Shown here: positions 1 through 13,500 of the stretch, piece after piece
How the letters are laid out: every line of letters starts with the position of its first letter
How positions within the stretch are numbered: the stretch's first letter is position 1
Source: Blastomussa wellsi
Taxonomy: Eukaryota; Cnidaria; Anthozoa; Scleractinia; Plerogyridae
Direction of reading: 5' to 3'
NCBI GenBank assembly: GCA_947652115.1
Contig: OX393567.1
Location: 15,872,003-15,936,002 of the forward strand
DNA length: 64,000 nt
Notes under the pieces: generated by a model
The model's input: only the letters and a program-made list of their open reading frames with translations
Databases searched by the model: none
What the model was told of the DNA's origin: nothing
Program-made: the position numbers and the translations under genes

Positions 1-1596
1 ATTTATAGCATAAGAAATCATGAAGACAGAAAGAAAAGAGAAAGAAAGAAAACAGAAGGAACAAATCTAACCAGTATGAATCTCCACTTCCTCGAAAGAA
101 TAGGAATGAAAGGAGCTTGCATCACTGAAAATATGGCCATGATGTGACTGCATAACACCACCATCCTGCAAGATCATGCCAGCTGACAAGCTGTTGTAGG
201 TAGATTGTGGCTGAGATATACTGAAAAGGAGGGCCATTGAACACGCCAACCACTGATGTGAAGAATGTACCCTGCAAAATCTCCCTGACCAGACAGTCAG
301 GTATTAAACTGGAGAAGAACTAAAAATGAGAATGAAACAAAGGCAGACTGATACCAGATGCTATCTGACTGAGAACTTCAAAGGAACACTAGCACAAAAC
401 TCAAGAAGACAGCTGAAATGCCTAGCACAAGATGGACAACAAAGCTGCATGATGCATGCTGTCATGTGACTGAATGACCCACATGAGCCTGTGCCCAGGA
501 CATAGACCTCTGACTCCTAACCGGTCTTTGTTGTTAACTTAGATAAATATGCATTTAACTGCATTCAAAAGGGTACTATTTTGGGTTACCCATATATAGA
601 CTGAGCTATTATTATTAATGATGTTGAGTAAAATTTTGCAGAACTCTGACTAAACAGTCTTTGATCTTAAAGATGAGAATTTACAGTTTATATTATATAC
701 AGTATTCACGCCTTCAACTAAAATGGAGGTTGGGTGCCCAGGAATCTGGGGCTGGAGCTGCCGACCCCAAACACAGATACACTCCAAAAGCCTGCCCTAC
801 CAGTAATCCAGCCACGAGATGCCACCCGCCTAACCCAGCCCTAGCACCCGTCACACTGAACTAGAGGCTACTGCAAAGTAAATTAACAAGTAGCACTACA
901 AGGATTAAAAACTAAATGTGAAAAGTGAGAGGAGGGAGGGAACACTAAAACTGTGAGCTACAAAATCGTCCCGTACACTGAGTAACGCTACAACAGCACA
1001 GAATATCGCTGACCCTGCAAATTCCAGAAAGGCCCTGATAACAGCCCAGAGCTACAGCATGGCAGTAGCAAACACCACAAATGCTTAAGGCCCCCAGCAC
1101 ACCACAAAGCAGGCCAATACACCAACCACTGAGCAAACTTGCTTCTCGTCATTAACTAACAAGTTAAATTACATTTTTAATTTAATTTTACATTTTAATT
1201 TTACATTATGTGGTTAAAACCACGTAATACATCCTCTGAGACCAAGGGGTGGTTAGTTGGAGCAGCAAAATCGGTGCGAACGAATGTTTAAGAGTAATAT
1301 TCAAAAGAGTGCCCTTCAGATGCTACTCTCAAATAGCTAGTGCCACGACCCATTCAAATGCTTGCCTCTTGTAAACTTTTGCCAGTTTCGCTGCTGGGTT
1401 TAGTTTGTGTCGCCCCAACTAACCACCCCTGGGGTCTCTGAGGCTGTATGTAATGCTGTTAGTAATGCAATGTATTATAATTTATTATGTGTTGCCTTTG
1501 GGAATTTTGCAGTATGCAGTACTTTGGTGATCAGGTACATGGCAACTTGTTATTAATAGTACATTAAAGAATTTTTTATCTTTTATCTTCACACAG
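1..1596. other. Non-coding sequence upstream of first visible CEP95 exon
   Basis: No convincing exon is visible here. The missing N-terminal part of CEP95 (about 60-70 residues in the vertebrate protein) should lie 5' of position 1597, but I found no in-phase match and assume it is left of the window. The stretch holds AT-rich sequence, a somewhat GC-richer patch around 720-860, and a foldback element near 1223-1454. Confidence 0.5.
1223..1454. repeat. Foldback (MITE-like) element
   Basis: Imperfect inverted arms of about 40 bp enclose roughly 150 bp. The left arm contains CTGAGACCAAGGGGTGGTTA and the right arm its near reverse complement, around 1418-1442. There is no coding capacity. It sits just upstream of the first visible CEP95 exon. 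Confidence 0.7.
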
Positions 1597-4500
1597 GCAT
1601 TATAGAGAATCCCATCTCCACTGAGCAACACATCAGAAACTGCCAAACTGTGATAGATCTCATAGCTGCTGATGTTCTTAATGTAGATCTCTCACACATT
1701 TCTGGTAAGGCCATTGTTGAGGGCGACAAGGTCTCAGTACGAAACTTCCTGGAAATCTTTGCTGGACTGCTTGAGTACTTCATGGAATATGTTGATGACG
1801 AAGGTACACAAGCTGTATGCACTACATGTTGTTATAGGTTTTTACCTGTGTTAAATGGACGTTCAGTGATTTTGATAAGCACTGACGGCCAATGAAAAGC
1901 ATCGGCTACATGTACTACGCTCTACTTTGCTTGGAAATGTTTGCTCCAAAATTAATTGAAGAAATTTAAGAAGAATTCTTAAAAGGCAACTGGTCAGTTA
2001 CTCTCCATGTACCCAGACTACTGTAGCTGCCTACTTCAAATTTGTTGAAGCCCCTGGGTGCTGTCTTGTTAACAATCACTTCAAAAACCCAAAAGACCAG
2101 ATGTACAGCTATAAATTATTTACACCAATCATGAATGGAAACCTACATGCCATTGCAGTCTGCTGATGTTTTAAAAGGAACTCGGTAAAGCATTGTGATA
2201 CTATCAGGAGCTTTTGCAGGCTGTCTTTACAGGCAGAGGAAATCATTGTCAGTAGACAAAGAAGTGCAAATGTAACACATTGCTTTATCTTTGTTCATGA
2301 TTCTTTGTAGTTTGGGCAGAATCGTTTCTCATTATTTGTTTCTTTTGTTTTACATCATCTGTGTCCGGTACACGAAGAAGGAGCCCATTCTTGTGACACC
2401 TTGTGAGAGCTGCTACTGTACATGATCTGAAGTAATTATTATCCACCAGCTTTTTGCTGTGGAGCATGCATGAGAAAGACACCTTAATGTTGAGCTGAAC
2501 AATTGTATATTTAAATTTATACAATTTTGTGGTGATTTAAAACATAGCACCTCAGATCTGCAAAATTTCTTGTCTCTGATGGTTACTGCTCTGTTGTAAA
2601 GTTTTGAGTTCAAGAACGGAAAATATGGCACTTGATATGCCATTAGACAGTGTGGGTCCAGTTTTTGGTTTAAATTTATTTTCAAAGAAGCCCCGAGTGT
2701 TCCTTGACCAGTATCTATTTTTTGGGGCAGCAAAACCACAGATGAATGTTCAAACAATGAAGGATTCATTGAAAAGTCCTTGACGTGTTGTTGCTGTTTA
2801 TAGGTTCTGATGAAGATGACTCTAATCTGTTAACTTCAGAACATGATGTCATCTCTGGAGTGCTAAGGGAGGAGTTTGGTCCTTCTTATGATGTTCTCTA
2901 TGGGCCAAGGTCACAGACAAACAAGTATGTTCCTTTTTACAAATTAAAATAAATTGTGATATATTATAATAAATTAATTATCTTATTAAAATTTAAAGGA
3001 GTACTGTCATGGAGGGTTAGCTGTTTTCAGCTCTATTTATTGCTAAAGTCATTACCTGGTTCCTATTTGCGTGCTCAAAATGCTCCTGATCGACTAACAG
3101 GAAGATATCAAACAAATTGTGGCTAAGAGAGCAAACCATGATGAATTTCTGGCGATATTTTCAAGGAATGGCTGTAGAATTTGAAAAAAACTGGCTAGTT
3201 TTTTTCAAATTTCAATCCACTTCAGTCATTGCCATCCCTTATAGTGATAGGCATGCAGCAATAAATGGTTTCAGTGTAGTGGTGTAGTCCTAGGTAACAA
3301 AACTACAGCATTATTTTTGGGTTTCCATTGATTTTAAAATGACACCAAATACCGTGACAGTGCTCCTTTAAGCTCAAAGTTTGTTTCAGAGTGCTGTTTT
3401 TATAACTTTAACCTGGGAGGTGCAGTGGCCTAATGGTCAGTGTAATGGACTCTGGATCGGACAGTCTGGGTTCGAGCCTCTAGCCGGGGTACTGCATTGT
3501 GTTCTTGGGCAATACGCTTTACACTCACAGTGCCTCTCTTCACCCAGGTGTATACATGCGTACCGGCGAAGTTACTGCTGGGGGTAACCCTGGGAGGGAC
3601 TAGCATCCTGTCCAGGGGGAGTACTCTCTCTCTGCTTCATGCTACGGAAACCGGGATAAGCTCTGGCCTGGTGGGCCACTGGGCCAGACTTTACCTTTAG
3701 TCTTGCACAATTTCGCATCAAATTCCCAGAAAGTTTGAGGCGAAAAAACTGGAAATGGCATTGGATTTTTGCATTTGACTGCTGTGAAGGTGACAGTCTG
3801 GCCTGGAGCAGAGGTATCCATAACAACCTTGTGTGCAACAACCACCTGGCATTGTCACACTGATCATGACAAGTGATTAAATAGAGATATCTGTACAATT
3901 TCATACCAATATTAATGTCAAAGAGGGTTGGAGACAGACTTAGCTTTGCAACATTATTGCAAACCATTTTTTAAATGTTGCAGACCAAGCAAACTTAGAG
4001 ATGAGGTTCAGCAGGACAGAGGGACATCTCAGCAGCCAAGTGGAAGAAGGATACAAGATCTGCAGAGAGTTGATCAAGAAAAAAGGCCACCACCTGCTCC
4101 TTTTCTTGCATGGAATGCTGGAAATTCCACTGGTTTTGATGCTGATACTTCAAAGGTGTGAAAACAGGGATCCATTTTCAAACTATCAGTCTTTTCAAGC
4201 AAACACCTACATGTACTAGAAAAAGAAAAGAAATAATATATTATGAGGAAATGTTTTAATGCCGGAGTTAATATGTATATAGTTATGTGTACAATGTACT
4301 TGACTGTTCAGTTAGGTTGAGGTTAGTTAGGTTTACTGGGGTTGAGATTTTTTTATTGTTATTGTTTTTCTTGTCAGTTAAGTGACACAAGGGTAGATAT
4401 CGTCAGTGACTCAACAGCTGAGCTGATCAGACTTGGAGAGACCAGCTCAGAAAGAGTGCCTTCCAAGACAGCGGAGAGGAAAGAAACCAATGATTATCTT

Positions 4501-7500
4501 CCAGACTCGACATCTGGCATGTCCGCTCCATCACAAACAATCACTGGAACCTCTCGAGAGGCTAGTAGGGTCATTAGTGACGAGGCTGTTAGTGGTGTTT
4601 TGGATGACCGAAGATCCATGCTGGGTTCTGGAAGGCCAGTCTTAAGAGATGCTGCTCTTTCTCAGAGATCAGACTCTTCTGGGATTAGATTACCTGGATA
4701 CGCTACAAGGTACAATCAAAGTCACTAGAGTGGTAAAATGTAGTCACTAAATTTCATCTTACCCTGCATCAATCTAAATCACTTGGACACTGTTTATTCT
4801 TTAGGAAAGGCAACAGAAAGCTCTTGTGGCTTTTTAGTCATGGCATAATTACTGTTCAGACAAATTCTGGAAAATGATGTTTACATGGACATGAAGTGAC
4901 TGTTGAAATTCACATCATTGCTTGTCTAAACACTCACCAAAATGACAATTTTTTCAGATCACATGTTAAGAATTGAACTGCTTTGAGTACAAATTTCTAA
5001 TGCCGAAATTACCACTCCATTACAGCGCGACGCGCCTAAGTGTGGCAACCCAGCAAACTTTCTTTACAAGTTATAATTAGCCAGTCAGAGAGGGCAAATT
5101 TGTTTGAGCTGTCCCGCCTCCTTACAATGTTAAAAGCTGTTGTCACTAAACCTGTCGCTTTTTCAACAAGGAGACGGGACAACTCAAACGAATTCGCACT
5201 CTCTGATTGGCTAACTTGTCAAAAAAGTTTGTTAGGTGGCCACACTCAGGCGCGTCGCGCTGTAATATTGACAGTAGGATTGTTTTTTAAAAGTCAAATT
5301 GCTAACAGGGAACAAGAGTGTTCAAAGCCCTGGTAGCTTTCAAAAGGCCTGAATTTCTTAGCAGACTCCTTTGCCAGTTTAATTTAGTGTTCAAAGCCTG
5401 AATAGACCAAACAGTCTTCCATCTTTGCTGCCAAGGTAAAGTATGATACATGTGCCTTTCTAGGAAACCCGAGTCATCCAGCTTGCTCAGTCGTGATACA
5501 ACTTCAGTAGAAGATGAGTTGACACAGTACACACTAACACCTACAGAGTTCAACAATTCCCCAGCTACAAAGGACAAGGTAGTTTATTTACCCATTCTTA
5601 CAATTGTTAGTAACACAGAAAGTGATATTTTGTTGTCTTCGATTAACTTAAAATCATCTCTTCCAACAAGGTTCCTGAAAAGCCTTCAAACAGTTTCCTG
5701 TCCACTTCCTCAACATCTGCTTCATGGCCCGAGCAAATATCACCCTTGGAGCCTTCAAAGGACTCCATGAGCAGAGAGACCAGTGGCTTTGATGCGTTGG
5801 GTGTGCGACCAAGGGAGCAGCCAGCTATGACTGGAGGGGCAGATGATGGATCAGGGAACAGCAGTGGGCGTTCAACTCCCGTTTATCATCATTATCATCA
5901 TCACTTTCATCATACTCAACCACAAGGGAGAATACCAGGTATGATTCATTGAATCACATCACAGGCTCCTAATGTAAATCATGTTCACCTTGTGAGTGAG
6001 GGAGGTTTTAGTCTCCAAGTTGTGTCCACCTTATAGAAGTGTCTGCTCCAGGGGAGTGCCCAGATGAGAGAGAGAAAGGTGTCAGTCTCTAACCTGTGTC
6101 CTTCTTTTAGAGATCTGTGAATTGAAAAGGTGTCAGTCTCCAAATAATGCACACTGTCTCATGTTTCTGTACAAAGGAGGTGTGAGAATAAGAGAGGGGT
6201 TTCAGAGAAAAATGCCCATCTTAAAGAGGTGTCCACCTTGAATGGTGCCAGTACTTGGGAGGCTTCCACGTTAGAGAAAGGTGTCTGTCCATGTATTTAA
6301 TATGTCTGTTTTGACATCACTACAACTGCAAACAGCTATTGCAATTCATCTAAACGGAGGTCGAGTCTCATGGTTTCATATTTTAATCATTTTCAGTTTT
6401 TCAATATTTTTCATCAATTTTTATCCTCACTTCCTTATAATTATATTCTAGTAATGTTTTGAGTATCAATGTGTGAACTGTCTTTAGATCGGTATGACTT
6501 GAAATTGTTTGAGTTTTTGTTCTGTTTGATAGGATTTCAATCTGTAGCGGGAGTCAGTGCAGCAACCACTGTTGATGTAACAGGTCCAACAAACTACCTG
6601 TCAAGGAGTGAGCCTACTGCGGCAGTGACGGGGACTAAACCTGGCCGAGGAGCAACAAGCTACCTGTCAAGGAGTGAGCCTACTGCGGCAGTGACGGGGA
6701 CTAAACCTAGCTCGGGAGTAACAGACAGACTGACAAGGACTGCCCCTGGTGCTCTCACCCACCCCCTGACAGGTCAAGATTCAACATTCAATTTTATTTA
6801 CACTATCCAAAGCAATTATACAATATTTATATCATGAATACAAGAAAAAAGAAGAAGAAAATTAGGCCATAATGTAGACAGTAAGGTGTGCAGTGTCCAA
6901 AGGAGCAGAGCTTTCTAGTTGGACACCATCATAGCTGGGTAAATAAATAAATAATGGCAGTATAAACATAAATACAATTAATTAGCTGAACGATTAATGT
7001 TAATTAAGAAGGTGCGTTTATTTTGTAGACTGCAGTTACCCCTATAGGCTTGGGATGCCTGTTTCGTTGCTAAAGGCTTTGTTGTGCCATGTTTGACAAC
7101 TTTCTATGCTCTTTCAGAGAAATCATTTCGTTAATTGGGTTGACGATATAACAGAAAGTTAAACAATTCTAATTTGGAAAATATGACTACTCGCATTGAA
7201 GAAAATGTTGGGAAATTAAAGTGACGAGTTTGTTAACTTTTGGGATACGTTATAGCGAAAGAACCTAAAAGAGAGCCAAAAATTGTCTCGAGAAATCAGG
7301 AGTTTGGGAATTCAGGGGGTAATATCTCAGTGTTTCGCTTTTTGATGAATTGCAATCCACTTCCATCTTTGTAATCCTGCACTACTTCCCCAAAATACCT
7401 GTTCTACCTTATTCTGTGGAATCTTATAATCAAATTTATCCGTGTATTTGGTGGCATTTGGCACAATAATATGGAAATTAGAACATAAAAATTTCTATAA

Positions 7501-10500
7501 TCAGGCGTGACAGTGTCCCTTTAAATGTTGTGAAAGAACGTAGCTTGTATAGTGTAACAAGTATTTTATTGTCTGAACAGGAGGCGCTTATCCTTCAGCT
7601 GCAGTTGCAAGGAGTACTAGTGGTGTGTCCAGTGTAGGCTTTACTCACCCTCCCCCTGCTGCTGCTGTGACAGCGACGACATCAACGCTGGCCGATTCAG
7701 TGTTCTTATCCGGATCGGGATCATCTCGTAAGAACTTTACCACTTAAAGTGCATATGACACGAAATTTTTTTCTCTTGATTCTTGTAGTTGGATATCTAT
7801 AGAAAACGACTCGAGCCTTAAAAGTGCTGAAAAAACTCTAAAAAGCAATTTTTTTTGCTTTCAAAATACACGCAATTTGCCTTCAAATTTGTCGCGGTCA
7901 TCTCGCGGCCAAAATCGCACGTGATATCGGAACGTGACGTCACATTGTGTACCTCAATGCAACTTACAGAGAGTCCGACTCAAAGGAATCATTAGAAACA
8001 CTGGACATCTTTGCCTTTCAATGCAATGCACTATCTGTCCACTACGAAGTACTGCAGAATCCTCTTAGTGACAACAGACCTTCGCGGCAAAGGTACACAA
8101 TGTGACGTCACGAATAATTTCGCCGTCGATAAACTAGGTCTCGGTCTCTGGGACAAATTTGAAGGGAAATTGCGCGTATTTTGAAAGCAAAAACAATGTT
8201 TTTTAGATTTTTCCAGCACTTTTAACGCTTCGAAACGTTTTCTTTAGATATCCAACTACAAGAATCAAGAGAAAAAAAATTCGTGTCATATGCACTTAAA
8301 AAAAATGAACATCAAGCATGAACAGTTTATCACCGTAGCAAGTAGTTGCAGATTGATCATTGTCGAATCGTCAAAGAAGCATGACAAAATTTGTCCCGTT
8401 GACTTGTGACATTGATTCAATTAAAACCTGGTTCACACTTGCGACATAAGGCTGACATAACGTCATAACGACAAGGTCACGCAAATGCAAAATAGACCTT
8501 TATGTCGCTAGTGTGAACCAAGCTTAAGTTTTGTTTGACAGGATAAGTTTCCTTGTGTCGTAAGACATTTCAAAAGTTTAGTTGTCAAGAATTTACTTAC
8601 CTTATTGAACCTTTCACAACAACAAGTTCTGAAGTTTTCCGAAAGTTGTCTTACATTTTCTTTCAGGTTATATTGTGTAATTTTCATGATGGTTGACAGT
8701 AAACTAGCATGGACCATTACTCGCGACCAATGCCCTGTATAATCGTAACCTGGTACAATCGTTGATATATAATGTGTGTGCTTATTTCAGGTCCTTCTGT
8801 TGTTCGAGCTACTGGTGCTCCAGCTTCAATTGAGCCACTAAGTGGCACTGCATCACTAAGGGGAAGACTGTCCAGATCACTTATAACAACCACAGCTACG
8901 TCTACTGCAGGTAAACAAGTGGAAACTGAAAACTTAGTAGCGAGGGGGTAGCGTGGGTGGCACAGTGGTCAGGGCAGTCGCCCCCCCCCCCCCCCCCCCT
9001 GTGTGGCCCGGGTTCAATTCGGGTCCGGTGCACCATGTGGGTTGTGTTTGTTGTTGGTTCTCTCCTTGCTCCGAGGGTTTTTCGCAGGGTTCTCTGGGTT
9101 TCCTCCCTCCTCAAAACCCAGCATTTGTAAATTCCAATTCAACCTGGATAGAGGACCCGCGTGAAAACCAGCTGAGGCTGACTTGGCTTTCTCTCCAAAT
9201 ATCATTATTACTTGTTGAATAGGTTCTCTAGCACCCATATTGATTGTACGTAAAAAGACACTCTGAGGACAAGCTTTGACTGAACGCACAGTTTGTGTGA
9301 GAGAGCGTTGTGACGTACAGTACACGTTAGCAAATTTGTCCATACTGCGATCCATTTCCATCCTTGCCATCGTTAATCATCCTAACTTCCTAATGGGTTA
9401 CTGTTATTTGTAGAGTACGGTTGTACAAAATGAAACCCTTATTGACAGGTATCCTATGATCTCAATATGTAATCAATATGTAATATCATTCAGGTTCATC
9501 TTTACCAGTGTCGTCAGCTGTTCCATCCACTAGTTACCGACCTCCCGGCGCACCTTTGAGCAGTTTACACGAACGAGCTTCACAGCCAGAACACGCCAAG
9601 AGGTTACCGGATAGATTGAGCAGTTTAAGGAGAGAGCAGGTATGAAAAGATGCTACTATTCTGTATCTTTCGTCATAGAATCTAGGTTTAAGGCTAAAGA
9701 ACAGAGGATGTTATTTTTGTTGAATTCTTGTGCGGCCCTCACCTCCCACCAATGTGGCCGGGGTTCAATTCGGGTTCGGTGCAACAGGTCCGGTTTGTTC
9801 TCACCGCACAGCCATATTTATTCTCTTCACACTCGGCGGACTTAGGAAAAAAGGGACGACTCGTACTGTACTGTTAGTAATGAATTAGTGAACCCAGGAG
9901 ATCGGAAATTGGTCTTGTCAGTGGTATTCGGGTGAAGGAAGTCCTGGCAATGACTCTTGCTAGGCAATGACCTGAACTCATCTCCGGAATGAATTCATAA
10001 TGAGGTCAGCCGGATTGAGGTACAACCGTTTGTTTACTCAATCTGAGCTTTAGTCTCTGTGTTCTTTTTTTTACTAACAGCCGTTAGCATCAACATTGCC
10101 TGCAAGACTACAGAAAGGAAGAACAGACCTCGAACATCCGGCAACTGCGCACCAGTCAACAGTGGCTGCAGAGCTTTCAGCAAAGTACAGTACAAGGGAA
10201 GCTGAGGAAAGCGATGGTAGTGAAAGTGAAAGGGAAGCGGAAGACGAGGAGTTAGAACAGAACAGTGATAGTGCTGTTGGTGAGTTTTCTAAATTAACGG
10301 GAAAACTGAGTTTAATTGTGATGGACTAGCTGTTTAACTGTGAGAGGGAGTAACAATACTTCATGCTACGAAGCTCGCATCACACGATGAGCTGTAACAT
10401 TCCTGTAATCCCTAGGAACTGTTGAGCAAAATTAGAGCCTCGCCAGAGTCCTCCAGCTGATTAATTAAATAACTCCACAAGGTAATTCTCCACCTTCGGG

Positions 10501-13500
10501 AAAATGTGACACACACATCATCCAATTCGACAAGGGTGGAGGACGCGTATGAAAACCAGCTTTGTTATTTTATCGTTATTTACGCTATTCTGTTAAATAT
10601 CCAGTAAGCTTACTTTTTGCAGGTTTTTTGACTGAAAGGGCAGCTTGCTGACCGGGTGGCTGAGGTGTTCGCCAAATCGAGAAAAAATTCCAATGTATTA
10701 CAATTTAATTTTATAAAGCTTAATTTTATTAAGGAATCTACGATGTAATCCAGAGCTTTTGTGTCATTCGGAGTGGAAAGGTTGAAGGTTTACGGTAATC
10801 TTAATTTATTTTACCAGATTACGGAAGAATTGGGCCCGGTGCTGCAAGGGTAACAAGAGATCCATCAACATCTCAATCGAAAAGTCGAGCTCAGAGGAGT
10901 ACCCAGGGTCCAAGAACAATTCATAGCTGTAAAGGTGATAGTTTACACCCCCAAATGAAAATCCCTTGTTCAGTCGAGCCTCCCGTATGTTGACACCCAT
11001 GCTACTCAAGTGAAATGAGACATGAATGAGAGTTCCCCGCTATGGCCTGGGAAAAAAGCCATTCAGGAACTAGTCAATTTCATTTGCATTTTCGCATTCT
11101 GTTGCCAGATCCACAGGTTTTAGAATGTTATGATCATCTAGCCTGCGGACAGGCTTCCTGGACACTCAGGCGGTGGGAAAATAGCGCTCCTCCGAGACAG
11201 GAGGGAGGGAGGCACGCTGGACTCCGGATCGGACGGTCCGGGTTCGAGCCTCGGCCGGGGCACTGCGTTGTGTTCTTGGGCAAGACACTTTACTCTCACT
11301 GTGCCTATCTTCACCCAGGTGTATAAATGGGTACCGGCGAATTTACTGCGATGAACTAGCATCCCATCCCATCCCATCCATCTTCATGCTACAGAAACCG
11401 GGACAAGCTCCGGCCTGATGGACCACTAGGCCCGAATGCAGACTTTACATTTTTTTATCCGAGACAGGATCCTGTTCGCGGGCTAATGATCATTCTTTTA
11501 CGTTCTCCCTAATAGTTCCAAGCGAAAATGCAGTATTTTTGTCCGATCAAGTTCAAAGCCCAAACTGTAGTCGCCATAGAAATCAACTCTTTGACAACTT
11601 AGTGTGGCAGTTCTGATGAATATTTGGTTATTTCTTTTCATTAGAATCAACTGAAGAGGATTCTTCTCCCGAGCGCCTTCCTCAGCGCCGCGGTGTAACG
11701 TTCCGTGACACGGTGGAGACGTTTCCTGTATCGGGAAGAATGGATCGGCTAAGGCGCCTGTTGTATGAGGAGGCTGAGGAACAGCGGAAGAAACACACTA
11801 AAGCCATGCGCAAGACCTATCGCGACCACCTCAGAGAAATACAACAGGAAAAAGAACGAGAACGAACTGTACAAAACAAGAGAAAATTACCGGTCAGCCG
11901 CAAGTTCTGTTGCTTGACTTTCTCCGTGACTATGTAAATGGTTTAGTTAAATTCATAGTGCTTATTCGTTTAGTTACATTGACGAAATTCGTTTCCAGAA
12001 TTACCTGAATACAAAACTAAAGGGGAATCAAAAAACCTGTAGATCCTGTAGTTGTTTCTCTTATTTCTCTTATTAGCCTGTTTTAGAGCTTCAAATTTTC
12101 GTATAGTTTTTTTTCAGAATGGCCTCGGTCTTTTGTTTTAAATCTGCTAAGGTCTAAAATTACTGCAAGGAACTCTTGCAGTAGCTCCAACCAATGAGAG
12201 CACAGATATTCTCCTTTCAACCAATCAGGAACAGACTAAACCAGTCGCGTGCTATGCTTGATGTGACTTTTCCCTCGCTTTTATATTTTAGCTTAGTCTA
12301 GTTCTGATTTCTTATTGCAATGTAAGCGGCCAAACTGATTGGCTTAATGTTAACAGTGGATTTGACTTGTGACGTTTCATTCCTAGCTATCACCAAACGT
12401 TGCCAAGAAAAAGCCGAAGAAGAAGTCTCCAGTGAAAAAGCGCGGGAGATTGGAAGCTGTTTACCGCTCACAAAACAGAAAATTGCGACCGCTGAGAAAA
12501 ACAGCACCAACAGCAAAAGGGAGAAAAAGAAGTGCATCAGCGAGTCCTGTACTGGACAGGAGGAGAAGCGACAGCCCGGGTTAGTTAGCTCACTGGGAAA
12601 TTTTTAAGGCGGGGGTAAACCTGAAAAATAGGCCATTTTTCAATAATTTTTCACAGCTAGGATTTAATTGAAAACCCTAGCAAACTATATATCCCTGGAA
12701 AGCTTATGAATCAAAGATTATGAAAAAAAATATTTCACACTCCACAAGTCAATTGTAATAGGATACCACTCATTTAACCATGCCACCTGCTGGGTGCTAC
12801 CAAGGCTTACTTAAGAAAAGATAACTCTTGCTAGAACTGATAAAAATTAATTTATTTTATATCAATTTAAAGAAGACATGTTGCTTATTGTTTTAAGCAG
12901 AGGGATTTCTAAAATGTTTAAAACATTAAAAATAATGATTGATTGTATTTGACATGGAAAATCAAAGATGTGTTTCACTTCATAACTTAGAGTACATGCA
13001 TCATATGGAAAATTCCTCTGCTTAAAACACAAAACTTATTGAGAAAAAGAAACCCTGAAAATTTCAGATCAATCGGATAAATTGTTCTCAAGCTATCTTT
13101 TCTTGAAGACAAAATTATTGCGTAATGAGAAAATTGACTTTAAACTTAAAGATAGCAATTAAAGTTGATTTATTAAAAATTGTAACCACTATAGTGGCCC
13201 TTATGTCCATATTTTGACCACAGGAGTGTCTGAAAGCAATTTAAAACCCCCCTGCTTCAAAAGGTAAAAAAAGTGGAAATTGGTGCAAAATTTTTTCTAC
13301 ATAGTAAAGTTAAATACCCAAAGCAACAAATTCCAAGGAAAACAAAAAACTGAGTTTTTGAGCGAATTTCAGGTTTACCCCCGCCTTAAGCAACAAACAC
13401 CCTTTTCTTTGTTTACATTGTCTTTCGCGTCATTGAATCATCACACTTTTTCGAAAGAGCGAGGAAACTGGGACTGAAGACCAGTCACATGATTATTAGC

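Noticed and set aside
8953..9222. Proline-rich open frame
   Set aside because: The proline run is produced by the poly-C tract of a SINE.
12347..12607. Open frame starting in an intron and running through a CEP95 exon
   Set aside because: It is in a different frame from the exon; the Lys/Arg-rich CEP95 frame (KKKPKKKSPVKKRGR) joins both neighbouring exons in phase.
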